Positions 10,579-20,420 of a DNA stretch of 21,073 bases are shown in pieces; within the stretch, counting starts at the first letter, position 1, and each line of letters starts with the position of its first letter. The notes under the pieces are model-generated. The model was not told the DNA's origin. It did no database searches and was given only the letters and a program-made list of their open reading frames with translations. Position numbers and translations under genes: made by a program. This DNA comes from Plakobranchus ocellatus (lineage: Eukaryota; Mollusca; Gastropoda; Plakobranchidae): assembly GCA_019648995.1 (NCBI GenBank), contig BLXT01003184.1:849347-870419 (forward strand). Reading direction: 5' to 3'.

Positions 10579-12561
10579 AAACTAAAAATACACTTTGATA
10601 CAGATTTTCATATACCAAGGGCTAGATACCTTTCCTAGTCTTCATTACGACCATAACTGATGTATTTGTAATGCATGAATAATAGCTATAAAAAGAAAAA
10701 TTATAGTTCACATAATATCTATTTTATTTTCAAGAAAATTGGAATTGCAGAGTCCGAAAGCAAAACTTCCAAAAACAATGCGAGACACTACTGCAAACGA
10801 GGATGCTGAGAGAGTAAATCAACTTCTTTCGTGGGCTCGCTCTAGGCTTTGTTCATAATTATCGCAAGTCTAGTGAAATCATGTCTGGATGAAATTTTGT
10901 TATTTACTTTCATTATAATGTTTTTTGTCTTCAAGAGTCAATCGACATGCTTTCAGCGTTTCACAAACTATTATCAACTGTTTTTGCTTGGGTGAAATTT
11001 GTTTAAGCATTGAATTAATCAAATACAGATATGCTTTTCAAAAACTTATGAATATTACAGCAAGAGAGAAAATCGCTATATTGATTGAACCATAGACTTT
11101 TCTGTTTTGTTGTTTCTTTGTCTTTCATTTCCTTATTTTCGTTTTGAAAAAGGGGATGGGGCAGTAAAGGGGGAGCGGAGGTTACCACAAATTAAAGTTT
11201 CAATAGCCAAAAACATAATAATTCTCCTTGATTTAAGTAATGACTGTGTATTATATGACTTTGAAAACTATTATGAAAAAGATCTTTAAAATATCTATTG
11301 TTTTCTTGTGCTGCTTCAAAAGGAACCATCATATTTAATCCTAGTGAAAATTGTGGGTATATTTTATATTTATCAATGTTTCTGTTACATATGATGATAA
11401 ATGAAAACTTATGTCTGAATGTAGTTCTCATAAATGTCTGTATGTTTTTTTTAATTATGAGAGAAAGAGAGCGAAAGGGAGATGGAAATGGGCGGGGGTG
11501 TAAGAGGAAGGGTTGGAAATGCAGACAGGAAAAGAGAGAGAGAAGAGTGTATCATCCCGCATCGAGACATGTAGAGAGAGATTTTTTGAAAAAAGAGAGC
11601 GAAACAAGTATAGGGAAGGAATACAAGGTGCTGTGTAGGTGGAAAAAAAATTTTTACGTTATTTTCTCTTTTAGCTAGACACGATTTCTAAAACATCATT
11701 TGCTAAATTATTCTACATGCCTACTCATTTATATACTAGTACTGGTAATTTCGTATAGTCACCCTTCTGCTTCCTATGATCATCATTTGTATTTGATTTT
11801 GTTCTGGCTAAGGCTATCAGCTTTTTGGTATTTTTTGTTCAACTTATGTCAAGAATTCCTAGAACTTTTTTTATATCTGAGTTACAGTAGCTAGGGTGTC
11901 CCTAAACACCAAAATTGCTCAGACGCTTTACAGCATCACTACCCTTCAGATGTTCGGACGCACCCATCTGTTTTTTAAACGTAGCTTGTAAAGTAGTGTT
12001 GCTCACTGAAAGCCAGTCTTTTAACTGTTTTGCGCTCAGTCGAGTTGTCTCTTACAGGAGTTGTCTGAGGATAAACCAAACCAAGAAAAAAAGAAGTTTA
12101 TGCCCACAGCAGTTGCTGTTGGATAGACATGAGGTGGCTCTTTCATGGGTACAGAATACCAGATTAACGAAAAAAAACATTTCCAAAGCAATCTTATAAA
12201 TCTATTGGTTATTTTAAACACCCATTGTCTATATCTATCATTGGTCATCTTTTAATTAGTTTCAAAATGTATGTTCACAACTGTTCTTCTTGTTTTTTTC
12301 CTCGATCTGTTTCACCACCCGTCCCTCACCCTCCTTCAATTTTCGTTCACTTGTATTTACTCCCATGTGATTCACTCCCATGCTATTTTGCCTTCCAAAC
12401 CATCCGCTCTTGCTGTTCTGTAATTATTCATGTTTGTAACCGTTATGTTGAGAGGAATTACTTCTATATTTTACCCAACCCCTACAGATGTTGACTACTA
12501 TTACATTTCAATCTGTATACCTTAATGTGCCCTCTACGGTCATTTTTTTTCTCTTATCGAA
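10579..12561. other. AT-rich non-coding stretch
   Basis: I see no gene in about 2 kb. A purine-rich segment (GAGAGAAAGAGAG-like) at 11458-11600 explains the R/E/K/G-rich open frame there. The region 11915-12199 is somewhat less AT-rich and open in one frame, but it shows no motif and no splice or polyadenylation context. Confidence 0.5.
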
Positions 12562-12579
12562 CTCTCTCTCTCTCTCTCT
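12562..12579. repeat. (CT)n short microsatellite
   Basis: Nine CT dinucleotides in a row, the short form of the TC repeat class that dominates this window. Confidence 0.9.
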
Positions 12580-12928
12580 GACTCCATTTCTCAAGAAGTG
12601 CTAAAGGGGGGTTAAGGAGATGTACATACGTGGCTGTTTTATTAAGCATTACTATTTTTTTTCTTCTCTTTTGCGTGTTTTAACTCGAATCTTTCATGTT
12701 GTGAACTGTTAATCCCCACCGTCACAGCTATCGTGTTAAACATTATTTATAATAATTATTATTGTTTTGAAATGTCTCATGTTCGTGGGACGTTGTTCTG
12801 TAATATACTTTGATCAAATAATACACATCACTGATGAGCTTTTTATTTGTTCATTGATTTGTTGCTTTACGAGATTCCTGATATAAATTGAATTTCTCAA
12901 ACCCAGTATATGCGATAACAAGTTGTGC
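12580..12928. other. AT-rich non-coding stretch
   Basis: I see nothing supportable here. It is AT-rich sequence between two microsatellites. Confidence 0.5.
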
Positions 12929-12949
12929 GTGTGTGTGTGTGTGTGTGTT
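12929..12949. repeat. (GT)n microsatellite
   Basis: An uninterrupted GT run of about 20 bases, preceded by an imperfect GTTGTGC. Confidence 0.93.
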
Positions 12950-13812
12950 TTACGCCAGGCTTAAGTCGATGAAATTGATCTCAATTTAGTCTTGGCTTCA
13001 ATTCGTATTAAGGCATTGCACTGTAGGATCAAAGAGGCAAACTAAGCATGAAAATCTTTTATGGAAAGGATTCACCCAAATTAAAAACTTCAACAGTAGT
13101 TATATTCATACACTTCAGTTTAATCAAGAGCCGGCAAAATAGTAATATTCCATTCGGATTCTCTTTCGTTGTCTAATCCTAAAAAAAATATATTTGCATA
13201 AAAAATACTACGAGATTTAAATACTGTTATATAATGTTCTGAAGTAGATTGTTTTTTCCACATTGACAATCTGTGTTTGTCATTTCAGAATGAATTTTGA
13301 ATATGACATTCTTTTTATGTCTTTTATCTACGTAATTAAGTAGATTATTGTAATTGGTGTTCCTTGTGATTTATTTAAGATTATTTCTGCATTAAATATT
13401 TCTGTATGTATGATTGATTACTTTGTTTGCATTTTCAATGTATATTATTCCTTTTTCTATTTCAAAATAATGTATTCCTACGATTGTCTATTGTCTGTGG
13501 TTATGATTTCATTCATGCTTTCTTTTTTCTTTCGACCAGGTCATGTTCGGAGTGATAAAGTTTGGAAACACTTCAAAGTTATCGAAGTATCTGTGTAATT
13601 ATTGGTTTTGGGTTTGTTTTCCTCTTTCATATTGAAAATTACAACATCTTATAACTCCTTTTTTCCTATTTCATCTTATCTGTAAATCGCACCATGAATT
13701 TCAATGTTTTCACATGACTTTATGAAAATAAATAAATACATCTTACCCTCACCCTGCAGCCAATGTAAATGACTAACCGCAATTTCAATTGATTTACCCA
13801 TAAACTATAAAA

Positions 13813-13814
<2 letters not shown>
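12950..13814. other. AT-rich stretch with one weak exon-like signal
   Basis: This is mostly featureless. A good polypyrimidine tract ending in CCAG at 13536-13539 is followed by a short frame (start GHVRSDKVWKHF) to a TAA at 13596-13598, and AATAAATAAATA follows at 13727. The combination could be a tiny terminal exon but is equally expected by chance in T-rich DNA. Confidence 0.3.
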
Positions 13815-13869
<55 letters not shown>

Positions 13870-14012
13870 CGCTCGCTCGCTCGCTGGCTCTCTCTCTCTC
13901 TGTCTCTCCACTCTCTTTCTCGCTCTCTCTCTTTCTCTCTCTCTCTGTGTCTCTCTGTCTCTCTCTCTCGCTCGCTCGCTGGCTCTCTCTCTCTGTGTCT
14001 CTCCACTCTCTT

Positions 14013-14055
<43 letters not shown>

Positions 14056-14066
14056 TCTCTTTCTGT
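13815..14066. repeat. Complex (TC)n / (GCTC)n satellite with internal duplication
   Basis: About 250 bases of pyrimidine-rich simple sequence: a long pure CT run (13817-13866), GCTC tetramers (13866-13885), then mixed CT, TTTCTC and TGTCTC units. A block beginning GGCTCTCTCT and including TCCACTCTCTTTCTCGCTC occurs twice, at about 13886-13925 and 13981-14020. The two copies are offset by 95 bases, so a higher-order tandem duplication lies on top of the dinucleotide repeat. The Ser/Leu frame on the plus strand and the Arg/Glu frames on the minus strand are artefacts of the repeat. Confidence 0.95.
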
Positions 14067-14150
14067 CCTATATTTCTTTTTAATTATTGTAAATTATATC
14101 AACATGATGGCAACATTCTGTCTCTAAAACAAAGGAATTCTAACAAAATT

Positions 14151-14185
14151 GGCGCTGAGAGCACAAGCAGTAAAAAAACAGCGCC
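14151..14185. other. GC-rich 7-base inverted repeat (hairpin)
   Basis: GGCGCTG at 14151-14157 pairs perfectly with CAGCGCC at 14179-14185 across a 21-base A-rich loop. A stem this GC-rich is unusual in the surrounding AT-rich sequence. It could be the terminal structure of a small element or chance. I see no T run after it and no gene for it to serve. Confidence 0.35.
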
Positions 14186-14437
14186 TTGAGGGGTGTTTCC
14201 TTAGACATTTTTTTTCCAAAAAACGAATTTTCCAAGAATCGGGCCTCACAAAAAGCATGATAATATAAGATATTTTACTCATGGCTTATCTACACCCACA
14301 AAGTTTAAAACTTGATGCATTGTGCATTGGCAAAGCAAGTCTAAAAATATTTCAAAACGTATAAAGCAAACCCTAAATTTTCTTCAAGATTTTTTTAAAT
14401 TGATTTCTGCTTTGCAAAGTAACATCTTTAAATTCAT
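14186..14437. other. AT-rich non-coding stretch
   Basis: I see no supported feature. The start of a chance open frame on the plus strand falls here. Confidence 0.45.
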
Positions 14438-14560
14438 TCGAATGACGATGTGTGCCCCGAAAACGGCAGGGACCTCGTACATTAAAGGTTTAGATCTCCT
14501 TCTAGACATGGCCTGACGAGGGCCAAACCACCTGTTATCACCAAATCTCTGGCAATAGGA
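14438..14560. other. Short GC-richer patch, possible repeat fragment
   Basis: About 120 bases are richer in G+C and CpG than the flanks (GTGCCCCGAAAACGGCAGGG near 14452, GGCCTGACGAGGGCC at 14511-14525). The second string can pair GGCC with GGCC around a seven-base loop. Frames are open on both strands, neither with a family I recognise. The abrupt composition change suggests an old insertion, such as a SINE or DNA-transposon fragment, or a small exon. I cannot decide between them. Confidence 0.25.
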
Positions 14561-15053
14561 GTTATAAACAAACAATATTGTATTACCTGCCAACAGTTTT
14601 GAAGTATCTTTTTTTCTAATTTTGCCAGCATGTTGTGTCAGTCCCTCTAAAATATCAGTTTGTTATCAATGGATTCCTTACATGTGGGTTGTATCTTGTA
14701 ATAAAATAAAACTTATGTGAAGAATATTCTGCATAAAAGTTTTCTGTTTTTGATTTAAGTTATACAGACTGAATTTGTTTCGACCCATTAATTTATATTA
14801 ATTTCAAGAACGTTGAATTCTAGCTTGTTTTACATTGCCTAAAGATATCAAGATATTGAGCCATAACAGGAAAAAAAAATATAAGTGGATAACAAAAGTT
14901 ATGAACGTGTGTTTCGTTTCTGCTTTAGGAAAATGGTACAGGGTATTTCAGATTATTTAAAGATATTAATAAAAAAAATTAAGTCTGAGCATATCAATCT
15001 CCATCTGATTGGTTTATGCTTTCAAGATTACAACGACACATTTCTATAACTTG
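14561..15053. other. AT-rich non-coding stretch
   Basis: I see no gene or repeat. It contains the usual A and T runs. Confidence 0.5.
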
Positions 15054-15069
15054 GATATCATATGATATC
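15054..15069. other. 16-base perfect palindrome GATATCATATGATATC
   Basis: Two GATATC palindromes flank ATAT, which makes the whole 16-mer self-complementary. It could be a dimeric protein-binding site or a chance AT-rich palindrome. No gene lies nearby to suggest a regulatory role. Confidence 0.5.
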
Positions 15070-15344
15070 TCTTAATCTTATGAATGCAATGATACTAAAA
15101 TGTGGTCATAAATTTGGCTTGTGCCATTATAGTAGGGCAATGATAATATTCCCTTTTAATAAATAATTAGTTCTGGATCTGAAAACGGAGACTTTCTAAT
15201 CATTGTCTGCCTCAATACTTTTAAGTGGAACGTTGCAATGTTACGAATGAAGACATAATCATATATCAAAGACTTTTTCACACTATAAAGAAGACGGAGA
15301 TTATGACAAAGATTGCCAATCTCTTTGATGTATCAGTTTCCATA

Positions 15345-15400
15345 TTTAGGGCACGCCATCCATAGACGCGTAAATCATCTCTGGATTTCTTCCCCTAAAT
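15345..15400. other. 8-base inverted repeat flanking 40 bases
   Basis: ATTTAGGG at 15344-15351 is the reverse complement of CCCTAAAT at 15393-15400. The 40-odd bases between are slightly GC-richer. This may be a remnant of a very short inverted-repeat element, but no flanking target duplication is evident. Confidence 0.2.
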
Positions 15401-16348
15401 TAATATACAGATCTTCCTTTCGCATAGAGACATATAAACACGGTACATTCAGAACATATTGTAAATTGATAATAAAGCTTTGAAAAAGGAAAATGGTTCA
15501 ACGTTCCTTTTTTAAACTTAGCACTACTAGTGTGGCGAGATTGTCCTCCTTATAATCTTTGAGTACCACAAGTGAATCCATGAAATACTTAGAACTACGT
15601 TTTCTTTATAATTAGCGTTTCAGTTTTTACATCTTATACAAGAGAAGACTTTGAATGATATTAAATGTTTATTATATAATTCATGAATAGAGTTTCAATA
15701 AAAGAAAATATTAGAAGTGCGTGAACGACTTCTTCATCTCTTATACAATAAAAGAAAAGTTATGATTTCGTCGAAGATGAATAGAATGTTGTCCAAATTG
15801 TATAAAATAGTTTAGATAGATCTACATCTAAGTAGATCTTAATATCTGCAGTTACGCAACTTTCTTCACCATAAACAAGCTTTTCAATAATTACATCTGG
15901 ATGTAAATTAATCACTAACATTGGCACTTCAGCTGGCCTATAATATTCTTATTTTAAAAAATGATTTTAGAAGGCGAAATAGAAAGAGATTTTTTTTTTC
16001 CCGTGGGTCTTTCCTCTATTAAAAAGGCCAAGACAAAATGAATTTAAGTGCAAATAGAAAACCGGAGAAAAAAACGTATTGAAACAAGATGGATCTCGGC
16101 ACTGCACTTGGTAGCTAAGCGAGTATCTTATTGAGGGTCGTAAAATAAGAGAAACGAGTTGCTTAAAAACATTTTTATGCACACAATTGCTTACACTAAT
16201 AAAATAAAGTGAAGATAAGGGAATACCTCGGCCTCTCATTTTATTTCGTGCGGCGCGCATGTTATTCAGATCTAGACTCTAGGATTCCCTTAGATCTAAA
16301 TGCTCAAAGCGGCATCTCATGTCCACATTTGGATTATTGGTACTATAC
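15401..16348. other. AT-rich stretch with AGATCT hairpin
   Basis: I see no gene. AGATCTAC at 15818-15825 pairs with GTAGATCT at 15832-15839 around a six-base loop. Partial forms of the TCTAGATCTAGA motif recur at 16267-16276 and 16291-16297. Open frames on both strands at 15967-16442 are chance. Confidence 0.45.
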
Positions 16349-16386
16349 CTTCTTTCTCTCTTTCTCTCCCTCTTTCTCTCTTTCCT
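16349..16386. repeat. (TCTTTC)n-like pyrimidine repeat
   Basis: Imperfect repeats of TTTCTCTC and CCTCTTTC about 38 bases long, related to the other TC tracts of the window. Confidence 0.85.
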
Positions 16387-18049
16387 TAGAATCACAGTAT
16401 TTCTGTTCCATTCAACCGTTCGTAGAAAGGGCTTTACCGTAACTAGAATTGATTTAGATTTCTGATGTTAAATTTAAGAACCTATATAAAGAGATTGGCT
16501 TTTGGTGGCATGAATTATCTCTTTACTGCTTTTAATTCAAAATTATCTTGTTAAGCACTTTTTAATTACAAGGCTCATCCTATTAGAAAACGACCTTTAC
16601 TATTCAAAGGCGCATGTATTTTACACACTCGACACAAAGAAGAGAACAGACTGTAAATGAATTGAAATAAGTAGGCAGGACGATGTGGCAGAATTTTTTT
16701 TTTCAACAAACAAAAAAGAAATCAGAACAGTGATAATGCAAAGAATTTCTATCAATATTACGCAAATTTCTTTCATTCTTGAAACCAAGATCAGTTAATA
16801 CAACTCAAATAAACTGAAAGCAAAATCTCCAATTATTTCGTGTTTATTTCGATATTTCAAATGCCTATTGATTAAAAATGGGTGGTTAAATGATAAGAAG
16901 TCATACAAAATATTTGTACATCATACAAATTAATGTATGTTTTTAAGTCGACAATGTCTCTTAGCTTTACAACGTTGATGTTTGCTTTGCTCATGGAGTA
17001 AGCGCATACTTTTAAGAAAAGTCAATTTTAGGTTGCCCATTCCTTCTTTGAAATAGTTTTTTTGAGAAATATAAAAGTTTCATGCCTTTTCTCAGAATCA
17101 ACATAACTTTATCCAGTTTTTACCATTGCAAAGCTAACAGAAACGAATTTCAAGCTATTTCAGCGAATTAAACTATTCAAAATGCGACTTCTGCCTCTAT
17201 CTGAATGGTCTGCAAGCAGAAATTTAATGTCTGGGAGGTATAGGCGCTCAAACTCAAATTGCGTCAGGACGGACAATGTTCGCTAATTCATTCCTTATTA
17301 TTTTCCGGTTTTGTCCTTTAGATGGGTTTTGTCGCGCTCAAGCAAAGTAAACATAATCTTAAGATATTATTCAATACGAATATTGAATTTAGAGAAAAGA
17401 AATTTACAACATTTGAGGCGAATTTGTCGACTTCATGTTCCGCTACATAGGCTTGAAAATGTAATTTACTAAAATCTAATTACGATGAATAAAGCTGTTT
17501 GGATTTGATATAAGATCCTTATTATGCATATCTAAAAATTTTGAATTTGCTTTTTTTTTTTCAGAATCAGTTAAGAAAACTGGTTTACAATGCATTTCGT
17601 GGTCTTCTAATATTTTAAATGCATGCGCATTTTTATCCATATAAGGGTAGTGAAATATTTTTTTTAAATTCAGAAACCACTGTACAATACAGTATGTTAA
17701 GGTCGACTCTAACTCATGACGTTTTTCGTTGCTATCTGTTGCAAGTTATTAAAACTGTCGTTAGATATTAGGTTTTCCAGATAGAAACATACCCGTATTC
17801 GTTTTGCAGCCAAAAGCACTCAAATCCAAGGTAGACAAATGCTGCTTTCCTTTACCTCCGATAATTTGAACTTACACCCCTTGAAAGATTTTGTCAATTT
17901 GAAACCACATAAATAAATTCAAAGGCTCATCAGTATTCTGGTTCCCTCTTGATAATATATTTTATATTTTTTTGGTGGAGATTCTTGACGGATCTTGCCT
18001 TTTTTATAATAAATTGTCTTTGACACGAATGGCTTAACGCTGTTATAGA
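16387..18049. other. AT-rich non-coding stretch
   Basis: I see no gene. A textbook-looking polypyrimidine run ending in TTTCAG at about 17551-17563 is followed by frames that close within 30 codons. It may be a chance acceptor or that of an unrecognised small exon. The retrotransposon fragment begins just right of this stretch. Confidence 0.5.
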
Positions 18050-18271
18050 TCTAATTGAACACTGCCTATGTCAATGGGAAACTGGGATAAGATTACATCT
18101 GCAAGAATTGAAGGAGAACATAGTGATTTCAAACCAATCAAAAGAGGTGTGAGGCAGGGATGTGTAATGTCTTCTGATCGTTTTAACCTATATAGTGAAA
18201 TAATCTTGATGAAGGAATCTTGATGGTATTTCAGGCTTAAAATAAATGGAGAGAATGTTAATAATCTCAGG

Positions 18272-18286
18272 TATGTACATATTACA
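18272..18286 (+). other. Destroyed reverse transcriptase catalytic box (YADD to YVHI)
   Basis: Codons TAT GTA CAT ATT ACA read Y-V-H-I-T where the family has Y-A-D-D-T. Both metal-binding aspartates are replaced, so this copy cannot polymerise DNA even if its frame were continuous. Confidence 0.8.
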
Positions 18287-19042
18287 GTTTTAATAGCGGA
18301 ATCTGGCAAACAACTCCAAAAACTTCTAAATACTGTAGTTTTAGAAAGCAAAAAATGGGCCTATCTTTAAATGTAAAGAAAACGGAATGTATGGTCATCT
18401 CAAAGAAATCCCCTAGCCCTACGTGCAATCTCGTTAGCAAAGACGAACAAATCAAACAAGTTACAACATTCAAATATCTAGATTACCTGATAACATCAGA
18501 TGGCAGATGCACAAGTGGAATAATGAAAAGAATAGCCATGGCTAAAGATCTATTCCAAAAAATGAAACCAATACTAGCAAACAGAAACACAAATATAAAA
18601 ATTAAAATAAAGTTAATGAAAACATATGTATGGTTTGTTCTTTTATATGGAAGTGAGTGTTAGACAATAAACAAGAGCACACAGAAAAAGCTAGAAGCAT
18701 TAGAGATGTGATTTATCAGAAGAATGGTGAGGATATCATGGACAGAAAAAAGTCAAATGAATTGGTACTGAAAGAGGCTAATCTCGAACGATCACTATTT
18801 AAAACCATTAGACAGAGGCAACTACAGTTTTTAGGCCATATTTGCCGACACGAGGGTTTAGAACACTTAGCAATCACTGGAAAGATTGAAGGCAAACACA
18901 GTAGAGGTAGACAAAGAATAACTTTCATTAAAAATATTAAGTCATGGGCAATAGGCAAGGGAAGAAATAACAATATTATAAGGTTAACCGAGAATAGGTT
19001 TGAGTGGAGGAACATGGTCGCCAATGTCTTTTCCAAAGTGCC

Positions 19043-19057
19043 TGATGATGATGATGG
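19043..19057 (+). repeat. (GAT)4 3' tail of the retrotransposon
   Basis: TGATGATGATGATGG directly follows the last conserved protein block (EWRNMVANVFSKV). RTE-clade elements characteristically end in a very short 3' region made of 3-5 base tandem repeats instead of poly(A), so this tract most likely marks the 3' boundary of the insertion. The four Asp codons read through it are a by-product. Confidence 0.7.
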
Positions 19058-19527
19058 TGTGACAATGAAATCTTTTTATAGACTTTCGTACAGAAATCAC
19101 TCCAAGTTTTGACGAAAATTGAACAAAAAAGTGTATTAATTTGAATCAAGAACAATTTGGGAACAGTGTTTCAGTTTTTATAATTATTCAGATGTACAAG
19201 CTCTCTAATATCAGCGATTTATCTCTCTGTTATCTCTGCAAACTCCCCAATAATCTGTCAGCGTTCTTTTTATATCCACCGCCCATAGCTTCTTGAAAAT
19301 ACTGGTAATCCAATGCATAGGGTAGATCTAATAAGTCAATACAACACAAACAGATCATTCTAGAATGAAATGGAAATCACCGTATTATGTAAACAAGTTA
19401 GTTAAAAATATTGATCGATTAAATACCCATTTACACATAAACATGACACGTCTATCATGTCACAAAGATGTGTTCTGACAACTTCCTGTAAATAGTGTTC
19501 TCACACCTTCGAGAACCTTCTAGAAAG

Positions 19528-19539
19528 TCTAGATCTAGA
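19528..19539. repeat. TCTAGATCTAGA palindrome, copy 2
   Basis: An exact 12-base copy. It is preceded by CTTCTAGAAAG, a further TCTAGA, so the local cluster is denser than the single 12-mer. Confidence 0.9.
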
Positions 19540-19604
19540 AAGGTAAACAAAGCTGAAATAATCATAGAACTGTTAACCTGAAAAAGAATAACAATCGTTC
19601 CGAA

Positions 19605-19616
19605 TCTAGATCTAGA
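19605..19616. repeat. TCTAGATCTAGA palindrome, copy 3
   Basis: An exact 12-base copy, 77 bases downstream of copy 2. Confidence 0.9.
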
Positions 19617-20084
19617 CTCAATTGACAGCAACTAATTGTCACAGTTTAACTAATGTAAATTTTATTATTTTACATCTTTTCATCTTAACAAAACCAATAA
19701 CAAGGAGTTTATGTAATTATACACGAACTTTTATATTCAAGTGTGGTATTTTAATATCAAATTCGGTAGCAAAATGAGAGAAAAAATAATACTGTAAAAT
19801 GTTATCATTAGAGGCGATTCAATGGTGCTTAGATTCGATTTAAATGTTATAAGATAAAAATTGAAAGAGGTGGTTTTTTTCTTTTAAATATCTGGCAGTG
19901 TGCCCAAAATCAATGTTTGTGTTTTAAGGCAGGCATTTTGTGGGTAAAAGGTCATCTTGCAATAAGATTTAGTCATGCACGACGTTCAAGAGGACAACTT
20001 GTACTTGAATAATCAGGGCCAAACTATAATCCATCTCTGCGAAGTCTTTCGTTCAGATGAGCAGAGATTTGTGGCTTGTTGAGT

Positions 20085-20100
20085 AGAGAGAGAGAGAGAG
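20085..20100. repeat. (AG)n microsatellite
   Basis: Eight AG dinucleotides, just left of the diverged tandem repeat. Confidence 0.9.
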
Positions 20101-20109
20101 CGTCTACAT

Positions 20110-20420
20110 GGAGGGAGTACTATACTGTTCGAGACGTTGTTATTATCTTTTCCGGGGTCTTAGGAAGAGACTTGCAGGGCTAAGGAGGAGAGATAATAGA
20201 GGCGCTATGATGGTCAGTAAACAAGTCTTTTGTGTCCTGGGATTTGGAAAGGGACTCACAGGGTAAGCTTATAATGGAGGACTGATGACTGAAGGGAGGC
20301 TATAATGTTAGATACACTATTATTACTTAGGAAACGACTCGGTAAGATAAAATTGATGGCAGAGACATGAGTGAGCTCATCGTATTTTTCATTATTTGCC
20401 TCTGGATGAAGAAAGAGCGT
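20110..20420 (+). repeat. Diverged tandem repeat, unit about 83-84 bases
   Basis: A block reading GGAAGAGACTTGCAGGG then CTAAG at 20163 recurs as GGAAAGGGACTCACAGGG then TAAG at 20246 and as GGAAACGACTCGGTAAG at 20330, spaced 83 and 84 bases apart. A weaker match, GAAAGAGCG, lies at 20411. The sequence between also aligns: GGGAGTACTATACTGTTCGAGAC near 20113, GGCGCTATGATGGTCAGTAAAC near 20201 and GGGAGGCTATAATGTTAGATAC near 20294, each followed by TTATTAT-like or TCTTTT sequence. So there are three to four old copies of a minisatellite unit, diverged by substitutions and small indels. No frame stays open through all units, so I read it as non-coding. Confidence 0.6.

Larger units (their letters stand above)
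18050..19057 (+). pseudogene. 5'-truncated, decayed non-LTR retrotransposon reverse transcriptase (RTE/BovB-like)
   Basis: This is the last third of a LINE-type ORF2. In order it shows RIEGEHSDFKPIKRGVRQGC (the reverse transcriptase block usually read GVRQGCVLSP) near 18101-18160, then DGIS.L, and RY-VHIT-VLIAE at 18269-18295 where active elements have YADDTVLIA. Next come KKTECMVISKK, FKYL..LITSDG, VLLYGSEC, RMVRISWTE and the C-terminal GHICRHEGLE, RGRQRITF and EWRNMV blocks. This order and the closing GAT repeat fit the RTE/BovB clade, though related clades share the pattern. The endonuclease and the first half of the reverse transcriptase are missing, as expected from incomplete reverse transcription. 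It cannot be active: the YADD aspartates are gone, stops lie at 18661-18663 and 18709-18711, and the frame is lost near 18207, 18220, 18240, 18352 and 18748. From 18752 one frame is open to 19112 but passes the element end. Confidence 0.9.
19060..20084. other. AT-rich non-coding stretch with two TCTAGATCTAGA copies
   Basis: I see no gene. It contains the clustered palindromes at 19528 and 19605, and related TAGATCTA strings such as that at 19324. The rest is ordinary AT-rich sequence. Confidence 0.5.

Noticed and set aside
11458-11600. A purine-rich segment with an R/E/K/G-rich frame that might be taken for a nuclear protein exon.
   Set aside because: The composition follows from GAGA-like simple sequence, and the frame has no non-repetitive support.
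11915-12199. A 94-codon plus-strand frame in a slightly less AT-rich segment.
   Set aside because: It needs a non-ATG start to reach that length, overlaps an open frame on the other strand, and shows no motif or splice context.
13540-13598. Possible tiny terminal exon after a polypyrimidine tract ending CCAG, with AATAAA at 13727.
   Set aside because: Only about 19 codons with no recognisable motif. Pyrimidine-AG and AATAAA signals are frequent in this AT-rich DNA.
13720-14189. Open frames rich in Arg/Glu (minus) and Ser/Leu (plus), resembling RS-like or low-complexity proteins.
   Set aside because: They are translations of the TC/GA microsatellite, which lacks stop codons in every frame.
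17551-17640. Textbook-looking 3' splice site (T run then CAG).
   Set aside because: The following frames close within about 30 codons, with no composition change and no partner donor that I can identify.
18716-19036. A 106-codon minus-strand frame and others opposite the retrotransposon (18043-18473).
   Set aside because: They are shadows of the plus-strand reverse transcriptase relic, which has clear conserved blocks.
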